A stretch of DNA of 64,000 bases from Streptococcus thermophilus. Its GTDB lineage: Bacteria; Actinomycetota; Actinomycetes; Mycobacteriales; Mycobacteriaceae. A program made the translations under genes and the position numbers. The notes beneath the pieces were generated by a model. The model was not told where the DNA came from, did not search any database, and saw only the letters and a list, made by a program, of their open reading frames with translations. Shown here piece after piece: positions 1 to 8,080 of this stretch (its first letter is position 1; the number at the start of each line of letters is the position of its first letter). The stretch is from NCBI GenBank assembly GCA_900618065.1, contig UYIL01000003.1, forward strand, positions 1,178,001 through 1,242,000, written 5' to 3'.

Positions 1-1
1 C

Positions 2-1582
2 GAAATGTGGGGCACCGCGCTCGACCGCGTGGCGGACGCGAAGATCTGGCTGCTCGTGGCGACCATTGCAGCGGTCGTCGCCGGTTTCGGTTTCGCAGCG
101 GGATCATGGATGGCGCAAACGCCGCTGTTTCTTGGCGCGATCGCCGCTGTGATGCCGCTGGGCATGTCCGGCCACTCCGCGACCGGAGGCAACCACGACT
201 ACGGCACCAACTCTTATCTCTGGCACCTGGTGTTCATGATGATCTGGGTCGGCGGACTGCTCGCCCTCATCGCGCACGGCCGCAGACTCGGCCCGCACAT
301 GCAGCAGGCGGTGCACCGCTACTCGCTCATCGCCCTGTTCGCGTTCTTCGCCATGACCATCTCTGGCGCGATCAACGCGCTCATCCGCGTGCGTTTCGAC
401 GATCTTCTCTCCACCGCCTACGGCTGGACCGTTCTATTCAAAACAATCGGTTTGGTCGTGCTCGGCTTGCTCGGCTTCGCGCACCGGCAGATCACAATCC
501 CGCAGCTGGACCGGAAACCGCAGCTATTCACCCAGATTGCGGTCGTGGAGGCGCTCGTCATGGCTGCAGTGACAGGCGTGGCTGTGTCCATGGGGCGCAC
601 TCCGCCGCCCGCGCCGCTCGACCCGGCGATCACGAACATGCAGGTCCAGATGGGCTACAACCTCGAAGTCGAACCGACGGTGGCGAATATCTTCACCATG
701 TGGCGCTTCGAGGTGCTCTTCAGCGTCATCGCCATCTTGCTGGCCATCTACTACCTGCACCTCACCCGCCGCGTTGAGGGCTGGGACCGCGGGCGCACCG
801 CCTGGTGGATCGCCGGATGCGCGACCATTGTGGTGACCATGTCGTCTGGCCTGGGCATGTACATGCCAGCGAGCTTCTCTATCCACATGATCGTGCACAT
901 GATCCTGTCCATGGGCGCTCCAGTCCTACTGGTGATGGGTGCGCCGCTGACGCTGATCAAACAGGCCTACCCGGCTGGGGAGTTCAACATTCGCGCGTGG
1001 GTGGAGGCCTTCGAGGAATCCACCTTCCTGCGTGTGATCACCTACCCGCCGGCGTCCACGATCCAATTCCTGGTCGTGTTCTACATCCTCTATGTCTTCC
1101 CATCGCTTTACGAGGTCGCGGTGTCGGAGCACGCGGGGCACGTGATCATGAACGCGGTTTTCTTAGTCTCCGGGTACTTCTACTTCTGGGATCTCATTGG
1201 GCCTGACCACATCCCGGGACGACGCCCGACCGTGGTCCGCTTCGGTTGGTTTGTTGTCTCCATGCCGCTGCACCTTTTCATGGGTGTGTACCTGATGCAG
1301 CTCAATATTGTTCTGGCGGAAAGCTTCTACGAAAATCTTGGGCTCCCATGGAACCCGGATCTGCTACGCGATCAGAAGGTCGGCGGGGGCATTGGTTGGG
1401 CGTCGGGAAGCTTCCCCATGGCCGTGGTCTTCATCATCCTTCTTCTGGGGTGGCTGCGGGAGGATCGTGCAGATGCGAGGGCTAAAGACCGCAGTGAGGA
1501 AGAGACGGACGATGCGGAATGGCGCGCCTACAACGAGATGCTCGCGCAGTACTCGCAGACCGGCCGTCACGGCGAGCAGTAG
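2..1582 (+). CDS. CopD/CtaG fusion membrane protein (5' end cut by window)
   Basis: Polytopic membrane protein of the actinobacterial type that joins a CopD copper-resistance/import domain to a CtaG (caa3-type) cytochrome c oxidase assembly domain; the family is thought to supply copper for oxidase maturation. The frame is open to the left edge, so the first visible ATG (5) is probably internal. Many hydrophobic segments are visible. The CopD part covers about the first 225 residues shown. The CtaG part follows a WRFEVLF segment near residue 233 and carries the His/Met-rich stretch HMIVHMILSMGAPVLL typical of CtaG. A short charged cytoplasmic tail ends the protein. A DnaA-box-containing terminator follows within 30 bp. 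Confidence 0.85.
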   Translation, partial: EMWGTALDRVADAKIWLLVATIAAVVAGFGFAAGSWMAQTPLFLGAIAAVMPLGMSGHSATGGNHDYGTNSYLWHLVFMMIWVGGLLALIAHGRRLGPHMQQAVHRYSLIALFAFFAMTISGAINALIRVRFDDLLSTAYGWTVLFKTIGLVVLGLLGFAHRQITIPQLDRKPQLFTQIAVVEALVMAAVTGVAVSMGRTPPPAPLDPAITNMQVQMGYNLEVEPTVANIFTMWRFEVLFSVIAILLAIYYLHLTRRVEGWDRGRTAWWIAGCATIVVTMSSGLGMYMPASFSIHMIVHMILSMGAPVLLVMGAPLTLIKQAYPAGEFNIRAWVEAFEESTFLRVITYPPASTIQFLVVFYILYVFPSLYEVAVSEHAGHVIMNAVFLVSGYFYFWDLIGPDHIPGRRPTVVRFGWFVVSMPLHLFMGVYLMQLNIVLAESFYENLGLPWNPDLLRDQKVGGGIGWASGSFPMAVVFIILLLGWLREDRADARAKDRSEEETDDAEWRAYNEMLAQYSQTGRHGEQ

Positions 1583-1584
1583 CA

Positions 1585-1596
1585 CGCTTATCGACG
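1585..1596 (+). repeat. Dispersed 12-mer CGCTTATCGACG (first of 15 sites)
   Basis: This 12-mer occurs exactly on the + strand at 1585, 8565, 10279, 22432 and 29700, and as its reverse complement CGTCGATAAGCG at 7968, 10925, 12137 and 13610. One-mismatch copies start at 8550, 12620, 20846 and 59836 (+) and at 18156 and 22666 (-). Sites lie both inside genes, where they often encode Leu-Ile-Asp, and between genes. Chance expectation for an exact 12-mer on both strands of 64 kb is below 0.01. Confidence 0.85.
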
Positions 1597-1610
1597 TTCC
1601 CCGCCCACCC

Positions 1611-1646
1611 GCCTGTGGATAACTCACCGTTATCCACAGGCTTTTT
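1611..1646 (+). terminator. Hairpin terminator made of two inverted DnaA boxes
   Basis: A perfect 13-bp inverted repeat, GCCTGTGGATAAC (1611-1623) and GTTATCCACAGGC (1629-1641), with a 5-nt loop is followed by TTTTT. This is a standard intrinsic terminator for the CopD/CtaG gene. Each arm also contains the consensus DnaA box TTATCCACA, head to head. The downstream gene encodes a single-stranded DNA-binding protein. Confidence 0.75.
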
Positions 1647-1729
1647 CGGGCCTCTTTGCGCAGGTTGTTCACGTGGTCGACGCTGGAAAGGCACCCACCC
1701 ACACGCAACCGCGAAAGGACACCTCGACC

Positions 1730-2326
1730 ATGCAATCACCCATCACGCTTTCTGGAAACCTCACCGACGACCCGGTGTGCAAGATCTTCAAGACTGGCTC
1801 AACCCTGACCAAGTTCCGTCTCGCGTCGAGCAGGCGCGTGCGCACGGACAGCACCACATCCGACGGCCGGCCCGTGTGGGCGGACGCTGACAGCTTGTTC
1901 ATCGACGTCGAATGCTGGGGCCAACTGGCCGTGAACGTCGAAGCGTCGCTGCGGAAGGGCTTGCCCGCCGTCGTAGTCGGCCGTCTCGTTACTGAGACGT
2001 GGGTGGATGAGGGCGGCACAAAGCGTTCCAAGCAGCTGATCAAGGCGGCTCAGGTGGCGCTAGAGCTGAACAGGTACCAGGCATCGTCGAAATGCACGAC
2101 CGCCAAGGAGCACACCGCAGGGGATATTCCGGCGGTCACCCTGCGCACGCGAGAAGACATCGCTGAAGAGATCGGCGAGACACCCACCAATCCACCCGCC
2201 AACCAGCCGACAAACCAGCCTGAACCACCGAGCTATGACGACGAAGCACTCGAGTCCCTGATGAACCGCGGCCCGTCTGACATGGGGGAGCACGTCCCGG
2301 AAGAGGAAACGGTGGGGGCGGCGTAG
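1730..2326 (+). CDS. Single-stranded DNA-binding protein (second SSB type)
   Basis: A 198-residue OB-fold SSB. It begins MQSPITLSGNLTDDP, followed by KFRLASSRR, a DSLFIDVECWGQLA core and GLPAVVVGRLVTETW, all typical SSB strands. The ATG at 1730 is chosen because a GAAAGGAC ribosome site lies just upstream and the homology starts there. The C-terminal third is low-complexity (Pro, Asn, Gln, Glu) and ends EEETVGAA, so it lacks the acidic DDxPF tip with which housekeeping SSBs recruit partners. It is therefore likely a paralogue with a specialised role, such as recombination or DNA uptake, rather than the replicative SSB. Confidence 0.85.
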   Translation: MQSPITLSGNLTDDPVCKIFKTGSTLTKFRLASSRRVRTDSTTSDGRPVWADADSLFIDVECWGQLAVNVEASLRKGLPAVVVGRLVTETWVDEGGTKRSKQLIKAAQVALELNRYQASSKCTTAKEHTAGDIPAVTLRTREDIAEEIGETPTNPPANQPTNQPEPPSYDDEALESLMNRGPSDMGEHVPEEETVGAA

Positions 2327-2436
2327 GACAGCCTGGAACGGTTTCCTCGCTTGCGGATCAGGCGGTGAGTGCGTGATGTACCCTTTGTGGTGGTTTACGC
2401 AAATAGCCGCCAACACGCATGTAAAGGGGGCCCCTA

Positions 2437-4107
2437 GTGGCTGAGTTCATCTACACGATGAAGAACGTTCGCAGGGCCGTCGGTGACAAGGTCATCCTGG
2501 ACAACGTCACCATGGCTTTCTACCCCGGTGCCAAGATCGGTGTCGTGGGTCCGAACGGAGCGGGTAAGTCCTCGCTGTTGAAGATCATGGCCGGCATCGA
2601 CCAGCCGAACAACGGTGAGGCCTTCCTCGACCCGGGTGCTTCCGTGGGCATCCTGCTGCAGGAGCCGCCGCTGAACGAGGAGAAGACGGTCCGCGAGAAC
2701 GTCGAAGAGGGCCTGGGCGACATCTTTGAGAAGAAGCAGCGCTTCGAGGAGATCGCCACCGAGATGGCCACCAACTACTCCGACGAGCTGATGGAGGAAA
2801 TGGGCAAGCTCCAAGAAGAGCTTGACGCCGCCGACGCGTGGGAAGTCGATTCCAAGATCGAGCAGGCCATGGAGGCGCTGCGCTGCCCGCCGTCGGATTC
2901 CCCGGTGACCAACCTCTCCGGTGGTGAGCGCCGCCGTGTCGCACTGGCCAAGCTGCTGCTGCGTCAGCCGGACCTGCTGCTTCTCGACGAGCCTACGAAC
3001 CACCTCGACGCCGAGAGCGTTCTCTGGCTGGAGAAGCACCTGCAGGACTACCCGGGTGCCGTTCTGGCCGTCACTCACGACCGCTACTTCCTCGACCACG
3101 TCGCGGAGTGGATCTGTGAGGTCGACCGTGGCAAGCTCTACCCCTACGAAGGCAACTACTCCACCTACCTGGAGAAGAAGGCTGAGCGTCTGGAGATTGC
3201 CGGCAAGAAGGACCAGAAGCTGCAGAAGCGCCTCAAGGGCGAGCTGGAGTGGGTCCGGTCCTCGCCGAAGGCACGCCAGGCGAAGAACAAGGCCCGTCTG
3301 GAGCGCTACGAGGAGATGGCTGCCGAGGCGGAGCAGTACCGGAAGCTCGACTTCGAAGAGATCCAGATCCCCACGCCGCCGCGTCTGGGCAACAAGGTCG
3401 TCGAGGTCAAGAACCTGGAAAAGGGTTTCGACGGACGCACCCTGATCAAGGATCTGTCGTTCACCCTGCCGCGCAACGGCATCGTCGGTGTCATCGGCCC
3501 GAACGGTGTGGGTAAGACCACCCTGTTCAAGACGATTGTCGGTCTGGAAGAGCCGGATGCAGGATCCGTTGAGGTCGGCGATACCGTGCAGCTGTCCTAC
3601 GTGGACCAGAACCGCGCGAACATCGACCCGGAGCAGACCGTGTGGGAGGTCGTTTCTGACGGCCTGGACTACATTCACGTCGGCCAGAACGAGATGCCGT
3701 CGCGCGCCTACCTGTCCGCGTTCGGTTTCAAGGGCCCGGACCAGCAGAAGCCGTCGAAAGTGCTCTCCGGTGGTGAGCGCAACCGCCTCAACCTGGCGTT
3801 GACCCTCAAGCAGGGCGGCAACCTGATCCTGCTCGACGAGCCGACAAACGACCTCGACGTGGAAACCCTCGGCTCCCTGGAGAACGCCCTGCAGAACTTC
3901 CCGGGCTGCGCTGTGGTGATCTCGCACGACCGCTGGTTCCTCGACCGCACCTGCACCCACATCCTCGCCTGGGAAGGTAACATCGAGGAAGGAAAGTGGT
4001 TCTGGTTCGAAGGCAACTTCGGCGACTACGAGGCCAACAAGGTCGAGCGTCTCGGTGAGGAAGCTGCGAAACCGTCCCGCGTCACCCACCGCAAGCTCAC
4101 CCGATAA
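2437..4107 (+). CDS. ettA: Energy-dependent translational throttle protein EttA (ABC-F)
   Basis: A soluble 556-residue ABC-F ATPase with two nucleotide-binding domains and no membrane part. Walker A motifs are GPNGAGKSS (about residue 38) and GPNGVGKTT (about 355). Signature motifs are LSGGERRRVALAKLL and LSGGERNRLNLALTL, and Walker B regions are LLLDEPTNHLD and ILLDEPTNDLD. The charged linker between domains carries the interdomain arm. EttA binds the ribosomal E site and gates the first elongation steps according to ATP/ADP. The start is GTG 2437, preceded by AAAGGGGG. The thioesterase gene follows after 35 bp and may be cotranscribed. Confidence 0.95.
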   Translation: MAEFIYTMKNVRRAVGDKVILDNVTMAFYPGAKIGVVGPNGAGKSSLLKIMAGIDQPNNGEAFLDPGASVGILLQEPPLNEEKTVRENVEEGLGDIFEKKQRFEEIATEMATNYSDELMEEMGKLQEELDAADAWEVDSKIEQAMEALRCPPSDSPVTNLSGGERRRVALAKLLLRQPDLLLLDEPTNHLDAESVLWLEKHLQDYPGAVLAVTHDRYFLDHVAEWICEVDRGKLYPYEGNYSTYLEKKAERLEIAGKKDQKLQKRLKGELEWVRSSPKARQAKNKARLERYEEMAAEAEQYRKLDFEEIQIPTPPRLGNKVVEVKNLEKGFDGRTLIKDLSFTLPRNGIVGVIGPNGVGKTTLFKTIVGLEEPDAGSVEVGDTVQLSYVDQNRANIDPEQTVWEVVSDGLDYIHVGQNEMPSRAYLSAFGFKGPDQQKPSKVLSGGERNRLNLALTLKQGGNLILLDEPTNDLDVETLGSLENALQNFPGCAVVISHDRWFLDRTCTHILAWEGNIEEGKWFWFEGNFGDYEANKVERLGEEAAKPSRVTHRKLTR

Positions 4108-4142
4108 CGCTGCTTCGCAAGCTGCTTTTTGAAAGGAACCAC

Positions 4143-4559
4143 ATGGCAGACACCACCGCCCCGGCGAACACCCACATCATTGCGCTGCGCTGGAACGACT
4201 TCGACCGCTACGGCCACCTGAACAACTGCACCTACCTTGACGTCGCCCAGGAAGCCCGCATCAGGTTCACCAAGGAACAGTTCGAGAACCACGGCCAAGA
4301 GTTCGGCGTATTCGTCCGCCACGCCGAGGTCGACTTCCTGCGTCCCGTTATGCCGGACACCACCGAGGTGGAGATCACGTCGACTGTCGTCGAGATCGGC
4401 AACACCTCTTTCAAGACGGTCCAGGAGATCAAGGACCGTCAGGGCCGGGTGTGCGGCATCGTGACATGCGTGCTCGTCGCCGTCGATCTGTCCACGGCGT
4501 CCCCGCGTGAGATCACCCAGCAGGAACGCGGGATTCTCACCGCCAAGGCTGGGGAGTAG
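4143..4559 (+). CDS. Acyl-CoA thioesterase, 4HBT hotdog family
   Basis: A 138-residue single hotdog-fold protein of the 4-hydroxybenzoyl-CoA thioesterase/YbgC type. The motif RWNDFDRYGHLNN near residue 18 has the Asp and the HxNN cluster that line the active site in this family, followed by a long helix (YLDVAQEARIRF). It should hydrolyse a short or aromatic acyl-CoA; the substrate cannot be read from sequence. The start ATG is preceded by GAAAGGAACC. It sits just behind ettA, an arrangement also found in other corynebacteria, and is followed closely by an uncharacterised gene. Confidence 0.85.
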   Translation: MADTTAPANTHIIALRWNDFDRYGHLNNCTYLDVAQEARIRFTKEQFENHGQEFGVFVRHAEVDFLRPVMPDTTEVEITSTVVEIGNTSFKTVQEIKDRQGRVCGIVTCVLVAVDLSTASPREITQQERGILTAKAGE

Positions 4560-4599
4560 CCCGCTGGAATCTCTACAGGTCAGCGCGGGAGCGGCGGGG

Positions 4600-5214
4600 T
4601 TGAAGGCCCTGACCTCCCGCGCGCTTCACCTTGACGCGCAGGCATCCGCGCGTTTCGCATCGCTTTCCGACGCCTCCACCGACGTCTTCCTCACCACCCC
4701 CTTCTCCTGCATTGCAGCCCGCCGGATCGGCGGAACCCCCTCCCGGGACGGTGCCGTGGTTTCGGCGGCTGATCTCGACGCCGCCCTCGCCGAGGGGCGC
4801 GAGGAGATCGGCCCCGCCCGCGACCACGACTGGATCGGCGCGCTGCCGCCGAAGACTGGCTTCGTGGAAAGGGAGATCGTCCCCGTCGCCGTGGTGCGCG
4901 ACCTCGCCGACCAGGGCCGCCGCTTGGCGCGACAGTTCTCCGGGCCGCTCGGCCCGCCGAAGTCGTTGTTGGACCAGATCGTGCTCACTGTCGAGGAGGA
5001 TCCGGCCTCGGCTCCCGGCGCTTCAGGCACCGATTCCGTCGAGATCCCCATGCGCATGATCTTCACCTGCACATCCCTCGGCCTGATACCTGGTCCCTCG
5101 GCGCCGCCGGAGATTCCCCGGCACTTGCGCATCTCTACGGCTGGCCGCTGGATCCGAATGGATGCGCCCTTCGGTAGCGTGTACCACTCGGCTGGGCTCA
5201 ACTTGCTGTTCTAG
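4600..5214 (+). CDS. Conserved-looking hypothetical protein
   Basis: A protein of about 204 residues that I do not recognise. No signal peptide or membrane segment is evident. It begins LKALTSRALHLDAQ and is rich in Ala, Asp and Pro. A TTG start at 4600 is preferred because GGAG lies 8 nt upstream (4588-4591); a GTG at 4507 would overlap the thioesterase by 53 bp. Codon use matches its neighbours, so it is probably real. It is likely the last gene of the ettA-thioesterase run and converges on the lactone oxidase gene. Confidence 0.6.
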   Translation: MKALTSRALHLDAQASARFASLSDASTDVFLTTPFSCIAARRIGGTPSRDGAVVSAADLDAALAEGREEIGPARDHDWIGALPPKTGFVEREIVPVAVVRDLADQGRRLARQFSGPLGPPKSLLDQIVLTVEEDPASAPGASGTDSVEIPMRMIFTCTSLGLIPGPSAPPEIPRHLRISTAGRWIRMDAPFGSVYHSAGLNLLF

Positions 5215-5231
5215 CTCCGTTCGCCTTTCGT

Positions 5232-5318
5232 CGTTCGACTTTCATGCTGCGGTTCTAGACGCGACCTGCGGTTTTCCCGATCGGCGAACGGTCAAAGTCG
5301 AACCGTCAAAATCGAACG
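5232..5318 (-). repeat. CAGGTC-core inverted-repeat element, copy F
   Basis: Read on the minus strand, the arm CGTTCGATTTT (5318-5308) pairs with AAAGTCGAACG (5242-5232). The core GAAAACCGCAGGTC sits with CAGGTC at 5268-5263, the same offset from the ends as in the 85-bp copies. It lies between convergent genes. Extra tandem copies of the outer arm follow at 5288-5343. Confidence 0.65.
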
Positions 5319-5343
5319 GTCAAAATCGAACCGTCAAAATCGA
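5288..5343. repeat. Four tandem 14-bp repeats (arm copies of element F)
   Basis: Four head-to-tail 14-bp units of the form ACSGTCAAARTCGA start at 5288, 5302, 5316 and 5330, differing only at the third base and at one A/G. Each unit carries the arm sequence of the neighbouring CAGGTC-core element, so they look like local amplification of one arm. They are not CRISPR-like, as there are no spacers. Confidence 0.85.
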
Positions 5344-5410
5344 ACTGCGATGGTCATACCCACGGCATGCGAACCGGTTCTCCGTCCGATATGGACCCAG
5401 CTCGAGGCTC

Positions 5411-5445
5411 AGCCCAGCTCAAAAGTATGGAGCTGGGTGGGCTGG
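5411..5445. terminator. Imperfect hairpin between convergent genes
   Basis: CAGCCCAGCTC at 5411-5420 pairs imperfectly with GAGCTGGGT and GGGCTG at 5430-5444. A direct copy of CCCAGCTC lies 17 bp upstream at 5396-5403. No long T run follows on either strand, so terminator function is only likely from its position between convergent genes. Confidence 0.4.
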
Positions 5446-5488
5446 CTGCGCCGCGTTGGTGGCCGGTGCAGGGGCTCGTGGCTGCGGT

Positions 5489-6835
5489 CTAGCCGAACAG
5501 GCGGGTGAGGTGCTCCGAGCCGAAAGTGCGGTTCGGGTCCATTTGCTCGCGGAGGGTGCAGAACTCGTCGAAACGCGGGTAGGTTTCCGCGAAGTCTTCC
5601 CGGCTCATGGTGTGCATCTTTCCCCAGTGGGGTCGGCCGTCGGCGGCTTTGAGGATCGGCTCGAGGTGGGGGAAGTACTCGTGCGGGTCCATGGCTTTGG
5701 GCACATGGAAGGCGATGTACATCGATTCGCGGCCGGTGGAGGTGGACAGGGCCACGTCGTCGGCGGCGGTGGAGCGCAGTTCGAGCGGGAAGGGGATGAG
5801 CCAGCCGCGCTTGTCCAGTTCGCGGCGGATCTCACGCACCGCCTCCGGGCCGGCTTCGAGCGGCACGGCGAATTCCATCTCGTGGAACTTCACCCGGCGC
5901 GGGGTGGCGAAGACATCGTGGGCGCGGGAGCGGTAGCGGTTCGCGGCCATCGCGTCTGCGGCGACGCCGTTGAGGAAAGGCGTGGTTTTGGGGAAGAAGC
6001 GGGACACGGCCAGGGATGCGGCAAAGGCACCGTTGCCGATCAGATCGTCCTCGATGAACTGGGTGAATTTCCCGCGGACCTTCGGCTCACCGTCGGGGGC
6101 GGGCTGGCCGGGCTCGAGGCGGGTGTTGTTCTTGATCATCGCTTTGTCGGTGTGCGGGAACCAGAAGGCTTCAAAGTGGTCGACGGCGCGGGTGCGCTCG
6201 TCCCAGGTGTCCAGGATCTCGTCGAGGTTGGCGCTGGATTCGACAGCAAGCAGATCGAAGGCGTCAACGCACTGCATCTCCACCTCGACGACAACGCCGA
6301 GCGCACCGACGGACACGGTGATCAAACGAAGCTGGTCAGGGTCGTCGTCGATGGAGTAGGTGCGGATCTCGCCAGTGGCGTCGACAAGCGTCAGGCCCGT
6401 GACAGTGCCCGCGAAGCCGGTCCAGTTGATGCCAGTGCCGTGCGTGGAGGTGGAGATGGCTCCCGCAACGGACTGGACATCGATGTCGCCCTGGTTCGCC
6501 AGCGCTAGGCCGAAGGGCTGCAGGTACTCGGGGATGCGGTGCAAGCGGGTGCCGGCGAGGAAGCGCACGCGCTTCGTTTCCGGGTCGACGTGCTTGATGC
6601 CGGCGAGCTTGTCCAGGCTCATCATGGCGTGTTTGCCCGCGGCTACCGGGGTGAAGGAGTGACCGCCGCCGACGGTGCGGATGGACTGCCCGGCGGGTAG
6701 GGTGCGCACAACCTGCTGCACCTCGGCAATGGTGGCGGGGTAGTAGAAGGCGTTCGGCGCGGTGCGCACCGAGCCCGACCAGTTGCTGAAGCGTTGCCCG
6801 GTGCGCTTTTCGGGCGCGCCAAAAGAAGTAGTCAT
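5489..6835 (-). CDS. FAD-linked oxidase of the aldonolactone oxidase (ALO) family
   Basis: A 448-residue cytosolic flavoprotein. The PCMH-type FAD-binding domain has RTVGGGHSF (residues 53-61), where the His of GGGHS attaches FAD covalently in L-gulonolactone and D-arabinonolactone oxidases. The C-terminal ALO domain ends with DEFCTLREQMDPNRTF. The expected reaction is oxidation of an aldonolactone or sugar alcohol with O2 or another acceptor; the substrate is unknown. The ATG at 6835 overlaps the upstream PLP-enzyme stop codon (ATGA), so the two genes form an operon. It converges on the 4600-5214 gene. Confidence 0.85.
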   Translation of the reverse strand: MTTSFGAPEKRTGQRFSNWSGSVRTAPNAFYYPATIAEVQQVVRTLPAGQSIRTVGGGHSFTPVAAGKHAMMSLDKLAGIKHVDPETKRVRFLAGTRLHRIPEYLQPFGLALANQGDIDVQSVAGAISTSTHGTGINWTGFAGTVTGLTLVDATGEIRTYSIDDDPDQLRLITVSVGALGVVVEVEMQCVDAFDLLAVESSANLDEILDTWDERTRAVDHFEAFWFPHTDKAMIKNNTRLEPGQPAPDGEPKVRGKFTQFIEDDLIGNGAFAASLAVSRFFPKTTPFLNGVAADAMAANRYRSRAHDVFATPRRVKFHEMEFAVPLEAGPEAVREIRRELDKRGWLIPFPLELRSTAADDVALSTSTGRESMYIAFHVPKAMDPHEYFPHLEPILKAADGRPHWGKMHTMSREDFAETYPRFDEFCTLREQMDPNRTFGSEHLTRLFG

Positions 6836-8031
6836 CGCAGTGTCCACCCTTGTCCTCTGTAGGTATCCCAGTGTTCGTGTGTGCCGTCCGGGTGGACGGC
6901 GATGATGTCGTCGACATGCTCGGTCATCTCGCCGGCCTTGGCGTGCCGGAACCAAACCAAATCACCGACGCCCAGGCTGGAGGTCGCCGGCCCGTGCAGC
7001 GGAGTCTGAACCTCACCTGCACCCTCCGTGGAGGAGTACGACAACCCGGCCGGATGCACCGGCGCAGGCACGCGGTCCGTCGCCGGCGGGCCGGAAGCGA
7101 TCCACCCGCCGGAATTCACCGTCGCCCAGCCGGGCGCGGGGATGCGCGAGACCTGGCAGACGAAGAAGGCGGAGGGCTTGTGGTTGATGTCGGCGAAGTT
7201 GTCGAAGATGACCGGCGTGTAGAAACCCGACCCGGCAGCCAGCTCGGTCAGCGTGCCCTCGGCAGCGCTGACGTCGAGGGAGCCGGTGCCGCCACCATTG
7301 ACGAATTCCAAGTCCGCGTGCTGGCGTGCGGCGGCGATGCATTCGGCGCGGCGCGGGCCGAGCTGGTCCATGGAGGTTCCGCGCAGCCAGCGCTTCACCG
7401 CGCCCGCCACGCCAGGTTCAGCGTCGGCGACAGACGCCACTTGCCCTTCGTAGGCCATGAGCCCCACCAGCCGCAGGTCCGACCGCGCCACGATCTCAGC
7501 GGCAAGCGTATCCGTTTGCTCCGGGGTGCGAATGGGGGAGCGCCGCGGCCCGATCACTAGGCCCGGCAAGTGCAGGGTGCAGTCGAGGTCAATGGCGACT
7601 CTCACGGGACCCCCGCCGACAGAACCGATGAGGTCGAGGTGCTCTACGCAATCCACCATGACGGTGATCGTTTCACGCAGTGACGCGTCGGCGGCCAATT
7701 CAGCTAGCGCGACCTTGTTCACCGAGGGGTAGGCCACCACAATGTCATCGAAACCCTCGCGCGCTAGGTTGATCGCTTCCGGCACACTGTAGGCGAGGAT
7801 GCCGCGGTAGCCGTCGTGGGAAAGCGCGCGCCGTAAAGCCGCGACGCTGCGCAAGCTTTTTGACGCCACACGAATCGGCAACCCCTTCGCCCGCGACGTC
7901 ATTTGGGACGCGTTGTAGTCGAACGCCGCAGTGTCGACGGCGGCGCAGGGGGCGACGGCGCGGCCAGCGTCGATAAGCGAAGGCACGATGCTCAGCAGCG
8001 TCTGGGACGGGTGTGTCACAGAAGATGGCAT
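6832..8031 (-). CDS. PLP-dependent alanine racemase-like deaminase/aldolase
   Basis: A 399-residue fold-type III PLP enzyme related to D-threonine aldolase and D-serine dehydratase. The N-terminal alanine racemase barrel has RVASKSLRS, with Lys58 as the likely PLP lysine; FVNGGGTGSL is probably the phosphate-binding loop. The C-terminal beta domain (residues about 300-399) keeps HP.GTHEHWD, resembling the metal-binding end of this group. It should act on a D-amino or beta-hydroxy amino acid. Leaderless-type promoter: TACGAT, then 7 nt, then ATG. It is translationally coupled to the lactone oxidase behind it. Confidence 0.75.
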   Translation of the reverse strand: MPSSVTHPSQTLLSIVPSLIDAGRAVAPCAAVDTAAFDYNASQMTSRAKGLPIRVASKSLRSVAALRRALSHDGYRGILAYSVPEAINLAREGFDDIVVAYPSVNKVALAELAADASLRETITVMVDCVEHLDLIGSVGGGPVRVAIDLDCTLHLPGLVIGPRRSPIRTPEQTDTLAAEIVARSDLRLVGLMAYEGQVASVADAEPGVAGAVKRWLRGTSMDQLGPRRAECIAAARQHADLEFVNGGGTGSLDVSAAEGTLTELAAGSGFYTPVIFDNFADINHKPSAFFVCQVSRIPAPGWATVNSGGWIASGPPATDRVPAPVHPAGLSYSSTEGAGEVQTPLHGPATSSLGVGDLVWFRHAKAGEMTEHVDDIIAVHPDGTHEHWDTYRGQGWTLR

Positions 8032-8038
8032 AGCGGTT

Positions 8039-8044
8039 ATCGTA
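8039..8044 (-). promoter_or_regulatory. Leaderless-type -10 box of the PLP enzyme operon
   Basis: TACGAT on the minus strand ends exactly 7 nt before the ATG at 8031, placing the likely transcription start on the A of the start codon. Confidence 0.55.
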
Positions 8045-8080
8045 GTTCGGCAAAACTAAACCGTTGGCCGTTTTGAATTT

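Noticed and set aside
1611..1646. DnaA boxes considered as a replication origin
   Set aside because: Only two boxes are present, within a terminator hairpin, without an AT-rich unwinding region or dnaA/dnaN nearby.
2434..4089. 551-codon minus-strand frame opposite ettA, and similar long frames opposite tig, valS, fadN and rne
   Set aside because: The plus-strand genes have full sets of family motifs; the antisense frames have none.
5288..5343. Tandem repeats considered as a CRISPR array
   Set aside because: The 14-bp units are contiguous, without spacers, and no cas gene is near.
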